Assembly (NCBI GenBank): GCA_026391435.1
Contig: JAPLEJ010000003.1
Coordinates: 1-64,000, forward strand
Source of the DNA: Bacteroidota bacterium
GTDB lineage: Bacteria; Bacteroidota; Bacteroidia; Chitinophagales; Chitinophagaceae
Length of the DNA: 64,000 bases
Direction of reading: 5' to 3'
Every line of letters starts with the position of its first letter. Position 1 is the stretch's first letter. A program made the translations under genes and the position numbers. The notes below the pieces were generated by a model that did no database searches, was not told where the DNA came from, and was given only the letters and a program-made list of their open reading frames with translations. This document shows positions 44,976-54,496 of the stretch, piece after piece.

Positions 44976-46193
44976 ATGAAACAAATCAAATTAGTATTCT
45001 TTTTTATTATTATATCTTTTACGATATCGGCACAAGAAAATTTTTATTTTCCTTTACCCAATCATTGGGAAAAAAAAGATCCCTTCTTTTTTAAGATTGA
45101 CACGAATCAACTTAAGGAGGCCATTCAATTTAGTATCCAACATGAATCAAAATTTCCAAAAGATGCAAGGTTAACACAAGCAATGCAATTTGGAAAGGAA
45201 CCTTTTTCGGATCCTATTGGCCCTATGATGAATCGTGGTAATGTGACGGGGTTAATTATTTATAAGGGGTATATTGTTGCAGAGTGGGGAGACCCTTCAA
45301 GAGTGGAAACGCTTAATAGCGTTACAAAAAGTTGGATATCAACCCTGGCCGGACTTGCTGTTGATAAGGGTCTAATTGCCTCTATAGATGATAAAGTAGA
45401 AAAATATGTCCCACCCATACAAGTATATTCGGCTCAGCCTGACATTATTAATAAGCCTATTGGCAATTCCGATTTCATTTATCTTTTTGAGACGACGCAT
45501 AATAAAAAAATTAGTTGGGATCATATGCTAAGACAAACAAGTGATTGGGAAGGAACACTGTGGGGTAAGCCAGATTGGGCAGATAGGCCATCCGATAATT
45601 CAGCTGAATGGCTTACGCGTAAACGCAATGAGCCTGTAACAAGTTATAAATATAATGATACAAGGGTCAATGCATTGGCTTTAGCATTGACAACCGTTTT
45701 TCATAAATCATTACCCGAAGTGATTAGAGAAAATATAATGCAACCTATTGGGTCTTCTAATTCATGGGTATGGGCAGGGTATCAAAATGCTTGGATTGTG
45801 TTAGATGGCAAGTTGATTCAGTCGGTGAGTGGTGGTGGACATTTTGGAGGAGGTATGTTTATGAATGCATATGATATGGCTCGTTTTGGTTTATTCACTT
45901 ATCATAATGGAAATTGGGATGGTAAGCAACTTCTTTCAGCCGCTTGGTTTAAGAAAGCAAAGACCCCTACCTCAGTCCATCCTGACTATGGATTTATGAA
46001 TTACTTTTTAAATACAGATAAAAAATTATTTCCATCAGCACCTGCTTCAGCATATGCGCATATGGGGAATGGCACCAATATGATCTATGTTGATTCCGAA
46101 CATCAACTAGTAGTAGTGCTTAGGTGGATCGAAAACGATTCGATTGATGGATTTTTAAAGAGAATGCTTTCAGCAATGCCGGTCAACAAATAA
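44976..46193 (+). CDS. Exported serine hydrolase, NylB-like beta-lactamase-family member
   Basis: 405 residues. Signal peptide cut after ISAQ (residue 20). SVTK with Ser115 and Lys118; tyrosine box is YND (226-228) where most members have YxN; final box AHMGNGTN in place of KTG. These features match the group containing 6-aminohexanoate dimer hydrolase. Amidase or esterase activity on small substrates is probable; natural substrate unknown. Second gene after the M28 peptidase; TAA stop directly abuts the opposing gene's TTA stop. Confidence 0.8.
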   Translation: MKQIKLVFFFIIISFTISAQENFYFPLPNHWEKKDPFFFKIDTNQLKEAIQFSIQHESKFPKDARLTQAMQFGKEPFSDPIGPMMNRGNVTGLIIYKGYIVAEWGDPSRVETLNSVTKSWISTLAGLAVDKGLIASIDDKVEKYVPPIQVYSAQPDIINKPIGNSDFIYLFETTHNKKISWDHMLRQTSDWEGTLWGKPDWADRPSDNSAEWLTRKRNEPVTSYKYNDTRVNALALALTTVFHKSLPEVIRENIMQPIGSSNSWVWAGYQNAWIVLDGKLIQSVSGGGHFGGGMFMNAYDMARFGLFTYHNGNWDGKQLLSAAWFKKAKTPTSVHPDYGFMNYFLNTDKKLFPSAPASAYAHMGNGTNMIYVDSEHQLVVVLRWIENDSIDGFLKRMLSAMPVNK

Positions 46194-46664
46194 TTATTTA
46201 TGACGGGATTCGTATCTAACTGAATCAGGATAGCCAACGGCGTTTACGTAAATGACTTTTTTATTTTTATCAAAATAAAATTCAAGTGTTTTTTGATTCT
46301 TATATTCCTTTAGATTATCTGCAGAGGCGGGTCTGGCCGAAGCGGTTACATAGGTAGTGGGCTGGATACGTAACATGCCGTTTTTATCTATTTGATTCGT
46401 GCCAGTAGATGAAGCACTTGTTGGGTAATTGGGAGTATAGAATGACTTTTTAGGTATAAAATAAGTGCTATAGTCAAATAATAGCATGTAACCCATTTCA
46501 TTATTCTCTCTATGCTTAAAGGCACCTAATTTTACAATCACTAGCTCCTCGGGCTGATTCATCCATTTTTCTGTTTGTATTTCACTCATTGAAACAATTA
46601 TCTTTTTCATAGGTGAACAACTTGCAATAACAAAGCAAATTCCAATTAGCATTTGTTTTTTCAT
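46194..46664 (-). CDS. Unknown small lipoprotein
   Basis: 156 residues. Lipobox IASC with Cys16. Beyond that a beta-rich region with a Thr/Ser-rich loop and the ending KKVIYVNAVGYPDSVRY. No family recognised. It faces the tiny membrane-protein frame at 46691 and the convergent hydrolase at 46193. Outer-membrane or inner-membrane location is not predictable. Confidence 0.6.
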   Translation of the reverse strand: MKKQMLIGICFVIASCSPMKKIIVSMSEIQTEKWMNQPEELVIVKLGAFKHRENNEMGYMLLFDYSTYFIPKKSFYTPNYPTSASSTGTNQIDKNGMLRIQPTTYVTASARPASADNLKEYKNQKTLEFYFDKNKKVIYVNAVGYPDSVRYESRHK

Positions 46665-46690
46665 ATCTTTATGATATTAATATATTCATT

Positions 46691-46765
46691 ATGAGCTTAC
46701 CTATTTTGTTTGGAATCGTAGCCTTGATCATTATCATCATCCGACGAAATCGTAAAGGAAGGTAG
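46691..46765 (+). CDS. Possible 24-residue single-helix membrane peptide
   Basis: ATG 46691 to TAG 46765 encodes MSLPILFGIVALIIIIRRNR plus four residues: one hydrophobic helix (about 3-17) and a strongly basic tail, the classic positive-inside layout. It lies in the 126-base gap between two minus-strand genes. Without conservation data a chance frame cannot be excluded. Confidence 0.3.
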   Translation: MSLPILFGIVALIIIIIRRNRKGR

Positions 46766-46790
46766 TCTTATTAATTGGGTAAGGCCTATT

Positions 46791-47279
46791 TTACTTAATA
46801 GCCTCAAATTCACCACTATCTTTATTCTTCTTCACCTTATTTGCTTCAAAAATTTTGCCATTCATTGCAATATAGACCCCCTTGGGTAATACTTGCACAA
46901 AGGCCAATGCGCTGCCTAAGTTGAATAATCCATCGGAGCTTCCAAATTTATATGGAACCATGGCACCAGTCAATACAATGGTTTTGTCGCCACAACAATC
47001 TGCTAGGTAACTTGCTGAAATAGTCATGGTATCTGTGCCGTGTGTGATTATAATTTTTTGTGCTGGAGATTGCAAACAGGCATCTGCGATTTGCTTTCGA
47101 TCTGCATCTATAAAATCCAAACTATCCTTCATCATTAAAGTAGTGATGGATAAATCAAGTTGACTTCGTCCAAGTTGCAACATTTCATTTAAATGTGTTT
47201 CCTTAAAGTACAAACTTCCATTAAGTTCATTGTATTCTTTATCAAAAGTGCCACCTGTTACAAATACTTGAATGCTCAT
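46791..47279 (-). CDS. Single-domain asparaginase-like protein
   Basis: 162 residues, about half of a normal 330-residue L-asparaginase. The N-terminal catalytic domain is intact: TGGTFD with Thr11, THGTDTM with Thr82 and Asp83, and VLTGAMVPY. The C-terminal domain is absent; the frame ends in a clean stop with a lysine-rich tail, and no remainder is found in the adjacent sequence. Such one-domain proteins may act as dimers or bind other amides. Starts 14 bases after the esterase gene on the same strand. Confidence 0.7.
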   Translation of the reverse strand: MSIQVFVTGGTFDKEYNELNGSLYFKETHLNEMLQLGRSQLDLSITTLMMKDSLDFIDADRKQIADACLQSPAQKIIITHGTDTMTISASYLADCCGDKTIVLTGAMVPYKFGSSDGLFNLGSALAFVQVLPKGVYIAMNGKIFEANKVKKNKDSGEFEAIK

Positions 47280-47293
47280 GGGATACTAATTAT

Positions 47294-48169
47294 TTATTGA
47301 TGAAAATTATTGCCAATAAACGAAAGGGCATTGATGATACCAGAGCGCCAATAGCTCCAGTTATGTACACCATCTCGAATTCTAAATTCATGGGGTACTT
47401 TTTTATTGGTCAATGCGATATGTAAATTTGAATTACCTATTGATAAATTATCATCATCTCCACAATCAATCCAATACTTCACTGAAGATAATTCTTCAAC
47501 TGATTTTTTTTCAATGATGGCCAAAGGACTATTGCGAAGCCATGCATCAGTGATGCGGTCAGCTCCTTTTGCATTTTTAGTAGCATTCGTTTCAAAAAGG
47601 CCACTATTGTAAATATTATCGGAGTCGTTCATGATGTCCTTGTCGGACCATACCACGGCACTTAAAGGTGCGACTGCTGCAAATAACTGAGGGTATTTTA
47701 AACCATAAATTAATGCGCCATAACCTCCCATCGAAAGGCCTGCAACACCTCTGTATCTTTTTTCAGATTTCACCTTGTATGTTTTTTCAATAAAGGGTAT
47801 TAATTCCTTAATAAAAAAATCTTCATAATCTAATGAACCATCTGCTGCATTAATATAAAAACTTTTAAAACCATCTGGAGTTACTATAATCATTGGAGGT
47901 ATTGTGCCATCCGAAATGGCCTTATCGGCTAAGCGATTAATTTCACCAAATTGAACCCATCCATCATCTTCATCTCCATATCCATGTAATAAATAGGTGA
48001 CAGGGTAGGAGCGTTCACTTGTATTATAATCAGCAGGTAAGTAAATAGTGTAATGAACTTCTCTATTTAAAATTTTACTTGTTATTGTTTGTTTTTCTTT
48101 TACAATACCTTGCCCCATTACAAAAAGCACCACGAAGCATTGCATAAGAAGCAGTATGTATTTTTTCAT
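47294..48169 (-). CDS. Exported esterase of the feruloyl-esterase D/S-formylglutathione-hydrolase fold
   Basis: 291 residues. Signal peptide cut near VMGQ (residue 20). LLHGYGDEDDGW (61-72), nucleophile Ser146 in AGLSMGGYGAL, Asp in WIDCGDDD and His in DGVHNWSYWR. Shape and spacing match the putative esterase family with feruloyl or acetyl esterase activity. Probably part of a unit with the S41 protease upstream (39 bases) and asparaginase downstream (14 bases). Confidence 0.82.
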   Translation of the reverse strand: MKKYILLLMQCFVVLFVMGQGIVKEKQTITSKILNREVHYTIYLPADYNTSERSYPVTYLLHGYGDEDDGWVQFGEINRLADKAISDGTIPPMIIVTPDGFKSFYINAADGSLDYEDFFIKELIPFIEKTYKVKSEKRYRGVAGLSMGGYGALIYGLKYPQLFAAVAPLSAVVWSDKDIMNDSDNIYNSGLFETNATKNAKGADRITDAWLRNSPLAIIEKKSVEELSSVKYWIDCGDDDNLSIGNSNLHIALTNKKVPHEFRIRDGVHNWSYWRSGIINALSFIGNNFHQ

Positions 48170-48208
48170 TTAAGCAATTGTTAAAATAATAAAAATAAAA
48201 TTAAGCTA

Positions 48209-49597
48209 TTACTTTGGTTTAATCCACATATCTAAGCGATCCATTTTTATATTATCTGAAATGGCCTTAGTTTGAAACAAAGTGGCCTTACTTTCGTTAG
48301 TGGAAAAATTCATCCCAGATGGTTTATAAGCAATTGGGCTAATAAATAATAATGCTTTATTTAAAACAGTTTCTAATGGGTCGCCTAATTCTTTAAAAGG
48401 CAGCACATTGTCGGTAATAGTAATGTTAGGTAGAAATCCATCTTTGGTCCCATAATTAGATTCATCTTTTGAATTTGCAATTTTAAAAGTAATGGGTTGT
48501 AAACCATAATTCCATCTATTTTTACTATCTGTTAAAGTAAAGGACCCTACATTTTTCCCATAAGTGTGCTCGCCTACTAAAATCACATCCATAAATGGTT
48601 TTAAGTTATTAATGACCAATTCGCTGGCAGAGGCAGTGCCATTAGATATTAAAAAAAACACCCTTGATAATGTACCCAAATTATTGCTTTCCATTTTAAA
48701 ATTAGTATTAAAAGCACTACTACCGCTGGATTTATTTAGTTCCTGTGTGTAGGTGGCGTTGTATACTTTTTTGTTCATGATCATATTGCTTTTTGCAGCC
48801 AAGTCCTTGACGATAAGATCGGTCATTAAATCAGATGATGTAACATAGCCTCCTCCATTGTATCTTAAATCAATCACCAGCTCATTTACGCCTCCTGCTT
48901 TAAATCGTCCAAAGACAGCTCTTAAACTATCGTCATAACTAGATAAAAATTGTATGTATGAAAGATATCCTACTTTTTTCCCACCCCATTTAATAATGGT
49001 GTCTTTTAAAATAGGATTGGTTTGCAATTCAACTTTAGTGACTGTCATTGAAATTCCATTGATGTTAAAGATGCCACTTGCGTAGGAGCCAAGTCCTAAT
49101 TTCAATGTTTGATTTTGTAAGATACTTGAATAATTATTTTTCGTAATTGTAACGTCATCCACTTTTAAAATAATATCCCCTCTTTTTAGCCCTGCTTTTT
49201 CGGCAGGACTACCCTTTAACACATAGGATATCACAAAAGCCACATTCAATTGTGCATTATCTGTATAAAAAACGGAGTATTTAATTCCTAGTACGGTGTT
49301 GATGCCATTTAATTGATTGGTTAAATTGCTGGCGCTACTATCAATCCATGAAAAACGATCCGTATTCCCATAATCATATAAAACACTATAAAAATAATTC
49401 ATGGGGTTATCATTCAAATTGGTACTTGTTATTTTGGGCATATTGGTATTCCATAAATAATAATAGCTCATTGTATTATGGATCCAGGTATTAATATCGT
49501 TATTGGTGATTATACCATTATTCGTATCCACTGGGACATCCTTTTTACACCCCAACATTATAAAAAATAGGCTAAAAGCGACAAGTACTTTTTTCAT
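48209..49597 (-). CDS. S41 family C-terminal-processing protease, lipoprotein
   Basis: 462 residues. Lipobox MLGC, Cys17. N-terminal helical part, PDZ domain (about 100-165, with VLKGSPAEKAGLKRGDIIL), then S41 catalytic domain: VIDLRYNGGGYV, Ser323 in NGTASASELV and Lys348 in VGEHTYGKNVG, at the 25-residue spacing known for the Ser/Lys dyad. Substrates would be periplasmic or surface proteins. First gene of the minus-strand run to 46791. Confidence 0.85.
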   Translation of the reverse strand: MKKVLVAFSLFFIMLGCKKDVPVDTNNGIITNNDINTWIHNTMSYYYLWNTNMPKITSTNLNDNPMNYFYSVLYDYGNTDRFSWIDSSASNLTNQLNGINTVLGIKYSVFYTDNAQLNVAFVISYVLKGSPAEKAGLKRGDIILKVDDVTITKNNYSSILQNQTLKLGLGSYASGIFNINGISMTVTKVELQTNPILKDTIIKWGGKKVGYLSYIQFLSSYDDSLRAVFGRFKAGGVNELVIDLRYNGGGYVTSSDLMTDLIVKDLAAKSNMIMNKKVYNATYTQELNKSSGSSAFNTNFKMESNNLGTLSRVFFLISNGTASASELVINNLKPFMDVILVGEHTYGKNVGSFTLTDSKNRWNYGLQPITFKIANSKDESNYGTKDGFLPNITITDNVLPFKELGDPLETVLNKALLFISPIAYKPSGMNFSTNESKATLFQTKAISDNIKMDRLDMWIKPK

Positions 49598-49672
49598 ATT
49601 AAAATCAATTTTATCTAACGTAAAATTATATAAATTAAGGACATAATGTTAATGATTTATTATTGACTTAAT

Positions 49673-49700
49673 TAATCCACCACATTTTAACTTATTTTTG
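49673..49700 (+). promoter_or_regulatory. Promoter: TTG-17-TATTTTTG
   Basis: -33 element TTG (49673-49675) and -7 box TATTTTTG (49693-49700), 17-base spacer, both matching the Bacteroidota consensus. The ATG of the DUF1684 gene follows 20 bases after the box. Confidence 0.55.
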
Positions 49701-49719
49701 GTACTAATATCATTCACTT

Positions 49720-50658
49720 ATGAACTATCTAGGGATTTCGACAAAAAGTCTAATGGGGACGATGGTGATTTTTTCGCTTTTATTCCATTCGTTAATACAT
49801 GCACAGGGCAACAACAAAATGGGCTACACCAAGGGTATAAATCAATGGTACAATACTCGAGAACAAGATTTAAAAATGCCTAATGGATGGTTGAATTTAG
49901 AAGGTTTGTTTTGGCTACATAAGGGGGTCAATTCATTGGGCGCCTCCAATGGCAATGATTGCAAATATGAAAACTCAAATGCACTAGATACTTCCTTTCC
50001 TAGCCATATTGGAAATTTTATTTTAGATGGTGACAGTGTTTCATGGGAAAACCTAAATCAATATCAGGTTAAAATAAATAATGTTGAGTCACCACTAGAA
50101 AAAAAGATTTGTGTTTATGATGGCAAATCGCTCAACCTAGAAATGACCTGGTCACATTATAGTTGGACGATTATTAAAAGAGCTGATAAAATTGGGGTTC
50201 GGTTTAGAAATTTAGAATCACTAAATCTGATTTCATTTAAAGGCATTGATCGTTTTCCTGTAAATGAACAATGGAAAATAAAAGCGGTCTTACATGCACC
50301 CTTGCAATCGGAATTAATGATATTAAATGTATTAGGTCAAAATTTAGCTACTAAAAATGCGGGTAAATTATCATTTACTTATCAAAATAAGCAGTACAAT
50401 TTAGATGTTATTGACGAGGGGGCGCAGACATTGTTTATCACTTTTGCTGATGCTACTTCAGATATTACTACATATGGCGCAGGTCGCTTTATAGATATTG
50501 CCAAGCCCGATGCCAATGGCAATACTGAAATTGATTTTAATAAGGCCTATAATCCCCCCTGTGCTTTTACAAAATTTGCTACATGTCCTTTGCCCCCTCC
50601 GCAAAATAGATTACCCATTGCGATAAACGCTGGTGAAAAAACATATGGCAGACACTGA
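49720..50658 (+). CDS. Exported DUF1684 protein
   Basis: 312 residues. Signal peptide cut after IHAQ (residue 30). DUF1684 blocks: YNTREQDLKMPNGWLNLEGLFWL and the carboxy-terminal IDFNKAYNPPCAFTKFATCPLPPPQNRLP. Other beta-rich residues make a compact domain; function is unestablished. The nucleotide-sugar dehydrogenase gene follows after 18 bases, probably on the same transcript though without a functional link I can see. Confidence 0.83.
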   Translation: MNYLGISTKSLMGTMVIFSLLFHSLIHAQGNNKMGYTKGINQWYNTREQDLKMPNGWLNLEGLFWLHKGVNSLGASNGNDCKYENSNALDTSFPSHIGNFILDGDSVSWENLNQYQVKINNVESPLEKKICVYDGKSLNLEMTWSHYSWTIIKRADKIGVRFRNLESLNLISFKGIDRFPVNEQWKIKAVLHAPLQSELMILNVLGQNLATKNAGKLSFTYQNKQYNLDVIDEGAQTLFITFADATSDITTYGAGRFIDIAKPDANGNTEIDFNKAYNPPCAFTKFATCPLPPPQNRLPIAINAGEKTYGRH

Positions 50659-50676
50659 TTTGACCATTAACTTTGA

Positions 50677-51957
50677 ATGAGCATGCAACCATCAACTAAT
50701 CAACTAAACGATACCATCGCTGTCATAGGCTTAGGTTATGTGGGACTGCCATTGGCTGTTGCATTTGGAGATCGCTATCAAGTAGTTGGATTTGATATAA
50801 ATACAGATAGAGTTACAGCATTAAACAAAGGAATAGATACCACCTTGCAATGCACCAAGGATGAAATACAAAAGACCACACAGCTTCGTTTTAGTGATCA
50901 AATTTCATTCATCAAAAATTGTAATATATATATTATTACAGTACCTACGCCAGTAACAAAAGATAAACAACCTGATTTAAGTTTATTATTGAAGGCATCG
51001 GAAATGATCGGGTCTATTTTAAAAAAGGGAGATCTTGTTATTTATGAAAGTACCGTTTACCCGGGATGTACCGAAGAAGATTGCGTTCCTGTTTTAGAAA
51101 AAAATAGTGCATTAAAATATAACCAAGATTTTTTTTGTGGCTATTCGCCCGAACGTATTAATCCAGGTGATAAAATTAATACACTAACAAAAATAAAAAA
51201 AGTGACTTCGGGTTCCACTCTTGAAATCGCCAATAAAGTGGATGCTTTATATGCAAGTATCATAAGTGCTGGGACGCATATGGCGTCAAGTATGAAAGTA
51301 GCCGAAGCCTCCAAGTCAATTGAAAATGCGCAGAGAGATATTAATATATCTTTTGTTAATGAGCTTGCATTGATGTTTGATAAAATGGGTATTGACACCC
51401 ATGAGGTATTAGAAGCGGCCGCTACAAAATGGAATTTTTTACCGTTTAAGCCTGGGTTAGTGGGCGGACATTGTATCGGAGTGGATCCTTATTACCTAGC
51501 GCATAAAGCCACTAGCTTAGGGTATCATCCACAAGTTATTTTATCAGGTCGAAATGTGAACGATCAAATGAGTTCCTTTATATCACAAAAAGTAACAAAG
51601 CTTTTAATACAGTATGGCTTTAAAGTGCAAGGTGCTAAAGTGTTATTATTGGGAGTCACTTTTAAGGAAAATTGTCCTGATATTCGAAACTCTAAAACCT
51701 TTGATATTTATTCCGAATTAAAAGCAATGGGAGCGGATGTAGTTGCATTTGATCCTTTTGCTAATGCACAAGAAGTATGGAATACCCATCAAATTAGTTT
51801 AGTGACCACACTTGATACTTATGATGCTATTGTATTGACAGTAGCGCATGATTTTTTTAAATCATTGGATTATATTCATTTAAAATCTAATCCCAATTCC
51901 ATTTTATACGATACGAAGGCATTATTGGATAAAAGTATCGTTACGGCAAGATTATAA
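50677..51957 (+). CDS. Nucleotide-sugar dehydrogenase (UDP-GlcNAc/GalNAc C6 dehydrogenase type)
   Basis: 426 residues. Rossmann VIGLGYVGLPLAVAFG (16-31), STVYPG, and catalytic Cys266 in GGHCIGVDPYYLA, followed by a third domain with FKENCPDIRNS. It is closest to the WbpO/TviB group that oxidises UDP-GalNAc or UDP-GlcNAc to uronic acids for polysaccharides. No glycosyltransferase, epimerase or export gene is adjacent, so it is an isolated member. Confidence 0.87.
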   Translation: MSMQPSTNQLNDTIAVIGLGYVGLPLAVAFGDRYQVVGFDINTDRVTALNKGIDTTLQCTKDEIQKTTQLRFSDQISFIKNCNIYIITVPTPVTKDKQPDLSLLLKASEMIGSILKKGDLVIYESTVYPGCTEEDCVPVLEKNSALKYNQDFFCGYSPERINPGDKINTLTKIKKVTSGSTLEIANKVDALYASIISAGTHMASSMKVAEASKSIENAQRDINISFVNELALMFDKMGIDTHEVLEAAATKWNFLPFKPGLVGGHCIGVDPYYLAHKATSLGYHPQVILSGRNVNDQMSSFISQKVTKLLIQYGFKVQGAKVLLLGVTFKENCPDIRNSKTFDIYSELKAMGADVVAFDPFANAQEVWNTHQISLVTTLDTYDAIVLTVAHDFFKSLDYIHLKSNPNSILYDTKALLDKSIVTARL

Positions 51958-51973
51958 ATTTTAAATTGAACAT

Positions 51974-54049
51974 TTATTGAGGATGATAAATGCTTTCTGC
52001 ATTTTTTAATATTTCGTTTTTATCCAAAGTCATCTTTTTTAATTGTTGCGCTTGATATAAAGCACGTTGATCGGCGAAGTGTTTATTTCCTTTCACACTA
52101 CTTGCGCCAAAAGTATTTACAGTTTCAATCAAAGGTAAGTCGCCATTTTTAGGAAAACGAACCAACGAAATATAAGCATCTCCACTATTCATTTTTCTTT
52201 GTCCTGCTCCAAAAGGTTCAGATTGAACCGCTGCTAAAACATCTGGCATTCCACCTTGTGGCCAATTCTCATCACCTCTCACCAATCTTTGCATTTCACC
52301 TAATGTTACATTGAGTCGATTAAAATGTTTCATTAAATAATCGTACACATATTGATAAGTAGCCACTGCTTCGCTCATGCTTAACTTTTCATTTTTATGA
52401 TCACCCATTAGAGGAGGGATGGAATAGTAAGCTAAATTATAAATCAAGGCACCATTGCTTTCGGCTATCGCATTGTGGTCCCAATTTTTTAAACTAATGA
52501 TAAGTGGAGATAATAAAGGGTATTTTGTTTCATCCACCATGAATAAGGAATCTGCGGTATAACCATAAGGGTATAAAATTTTAGCAGGAAGTTGACGATC
52601 AAATTTGATTCGTTTTAAATCTTCGTAACTAATTTTATCAAGGCCATCAATTAAATCCTTTGCACGACGGCTTCGATTATTATGAGTTAATTCATAACCA
52701 TCATAAGCATCAAATAATTTAGGCGATAAATTTTCATTTTCGGCAGTAGCTAAAAAAGGGGAATGATTGGTATTATATAAGTATCCACTTTTTGGATTTA
52801 GATATTGAGGAAGTGCGTTTAATGGTTTAAAAGTAGTCCATAACGTGGCACGCGTATTACCAGGAACAGTGCTGTTCCAATGATAAGCAGAGTCGTTGTT
52901 TCGGTAAGGCATCTTTCCATTGGAAATATAAAATATGGTATCTTTTTGATCGGCATACACAATATTAAACATGGCTAAATGATTTTGCGTAAGCGCTGCT
53001 TTGAATTCAGTAAAATTTTGCGACTTATTCATGGCATACCATTGTTGTACTGCACCTGCATCCATTAAGGAAGGAAGACGCATCGAAAAGTATTGTCCAG
53101 AAGGCGTTTTAGCAGTAGGGCCATATATTGAAGTGTATGCTGTTTTATAAATTGGAATCGGAATACCTTTAATACTTAATTTAATTTTTCGAACTTCTAG
53201 TGGCAACCATTCTCCATCTACTTTATATTGATTTGGATGTTGCTGATCTGTTTCAAGTTGATACACATCTATTTTGTCTTGCAAGTTCACTGTATGCGCC
53301 CAAGCCAAATGGGGTGTGACACCATGAAAAATTAATGGGGCTCCGGGAAATAATCCTCCTAAAATATTCCAACCTTCTTCACTTTGTAAATGCGCCTCAT
53401 AAAAAGCAGTAGCGCCTTCGATAGGTTGATGGGCGTTAATCACTAACATATTTTCACCCGAAGCAGATTTGCTAGAATGGATGGCAAAGGAATTACTACC
53501 TTCTCCAGTAAAACCAGGTAATGCCGGGATGGTGCCATTTAAAATTTTAGGCAACGCTTTATCTACTCCACAAAATACAGCTACCGAAAAAACAGTTGCA
53601 GATAAATATTCTTCTATACTAATTGGGAAAACATGTTTATTGAGTACTTGATCAGGATGTGCTTTTGCATAAGCTTCCAATCCTAATAAATATCCTTTTA
53701 CTAATTGAATAAATTTTGGATCTAAACTATTTATTTGTGCTATCACAGTAGCTTTGGTGTTCAGCAATCCCGAGACATAATCTATAGTAGCTCCTTTTTT
53801 TCCTAAATAGGTGGCTAATTTTCCTTTACCTGTCAACATTAAAGTTTGAATGGTCGTAAAATCATCTTCTGAGTGTGCCCAAGCTAAACCATAAGCTACT
53901 TCGGGATCGGTAGGAGCAAATATATGTGGAACGCCAAACTGATCTCTTGCAATGGTGATTTTATCCGTTCTAATAATAGGGCTGCTTGTATTTTGCGCTA
54001 TAACGGAATTTGTCCATATGAGTAATAAGGAAATAAACAATGATCTCAT
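51974..54049 (-). CDS. Penicillin acylase family protein (Ntn hydrolase)
   Basis: 691 residues. Signal peptide cut near VIAQ (residue 19). An N-terminal segment resembling the alpha subunit, then GEGSNSFAI in which Gly184-Ser185 is the self-cleavage site and Ser185 becomes the nucleophile. The beta part contains VINAHQPI and later WAHTVNLQDKIDVYQL. Members hydrolyse N-acyl groups of penicillins, acyl-homoserine lactones or lipids. Quorum-quenching or scavenging is possible. A second member lies at 59642. Confidence 0.85.
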   Translation of the reverse strand: MRSLFISLLLIWTNSVIAQNTSSPIIRTDKITIARDQFGVPHIFAPTDPEVAYGLAWAHSEDDFTTIQTLMLTGKGKLATYLGKKGATIDYVSGLLNTKATVIAQINSLDPKFIQLVKGYLLGLEAYAKAHPDQVLNKHVFPISIEEYLSATVFSVAVFCGVDKALPKILNGTIPALPGFTGEGSNSFAIHSSKSASGENMLVINAHQPIEGATAFYEAHLQSEEGWNILGGLFPGAPLIFHGVTPHLAWAHTVNLQDKIDVYQLETDQQHPNQYKVDGEWLPLEVRKIKLSIKGIPIPIYKTAYTSIYGPTAKTPSGQYFSMRLPSLMDAGAVQQWYAMNKSQNFTEFKAALTQNHLAMFNIVYADQKDTIFYISNGKMPYRNNDSAYHWNSTVPGNTRATLWTTFKPLNALPQYLNPKSGYLYNTNHSPFLATAENENLSPKLFDAYDGYELTHNNRSRRAKDLIDGLDKISYEDLKRIKFDRQLPAKILYPYGYTADSLFMVDETKYPLLSPLIISLKNWDHNAIAESNGALIYNLAYYSIPPLMGDHKNEKLSMSEAVATYQYVYDYLMKHFNRLNVTLGEMQRLVRGDENWPQGGMPDVLAAVQSEPFGAGQRKMNSGDAYISLVRFPKNGDLPLIETVNTFGASSVKGNKHFADQRALYQAQQLKKMTLDKNEILKNAESIYHPQ

Positions 54050-54113
54050 TTAATATTAATTTATTGGTAGGAGTGAATTTATATATAAAAGACTGTAATT
54101 TATAAAAACTATC

Positions 54114-54121
54114 TAAATTTG
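54114..54121 (+). promoter_or_regulatory. Promoter -7 box TAAATTTG for the HAD gene
   Basis: Exact TAnnTTTG match 33 bases before ATG 54155. The in-frame TTG at 54119 would overlap the box and so is not the start. Confidence 0.45.
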
Positions 54122-54154
54122 TGTGAGTTAGATGTATTCTTTAAATTAATAACA

Positions 54155-54496
54155 ATGATAGAGTCTAAAAGGTTCGGATCTAAAAAGGCATTGGTAGATA
54201 TTGATGAAACGATTTGCTTTTATAGTGAAAAGAGAGTGTACGAATTAGCAGAACCTAATTTTGAAAACATTGCAAAAATCAACCAATTGTTTGAGCAAGG
54301 TTGGCATATTACCTACTGGACAGGAAGAGGAGAAAGTTCGAAGCGGGATTTGCGCGCACTCACCCTGGAGCAATTAAATAAATGGGGTTGTAAATTTAAT
54401 GATTTAATTACAGGTTACTGCCCCAACGGAAGTCCTACCAAACCTAATTTTGATTTAGTGATAGATGATAAAGCCAAAAGAATTGAGGAGCTTTAA
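54155..54496 (+). CDS. Small HAD-superfamily phosphatase-like protein
   Basis: 113 residues from ATG 54155. HAD motif I DIDET (15-19), motif II T/GRG at WTGRGE (55-60), Lys96 and motif III IDDKA with Asp104-Asp105. There is only a minimal cap, as in capsule-locus or polynucleotide-type small HAD phosphatases. Likely cytoplasmic phosphatase for a sugar or nucleotide phosphate. Its stop shares TTAA with the opposing membrane-protein gene. Confidence 0.75.
   Translation: MIESKRFGSKKALVDIDETICFYSEKRVYELAEPNFENIAKINQLFEQGWHITYWTGRGESSKRDLRALTLEQLNKWGCKFNDLITGYCPNGSPTKPNFDLVIDDKAKRIEEL

Noticed and set aside
46791-47279. Asparaginase pseudogene
   Set aside because: The reading frame ends cleanly with no C-terminal remnant downstream, and catalytic residues are intact, so a natural short protein is more likely.
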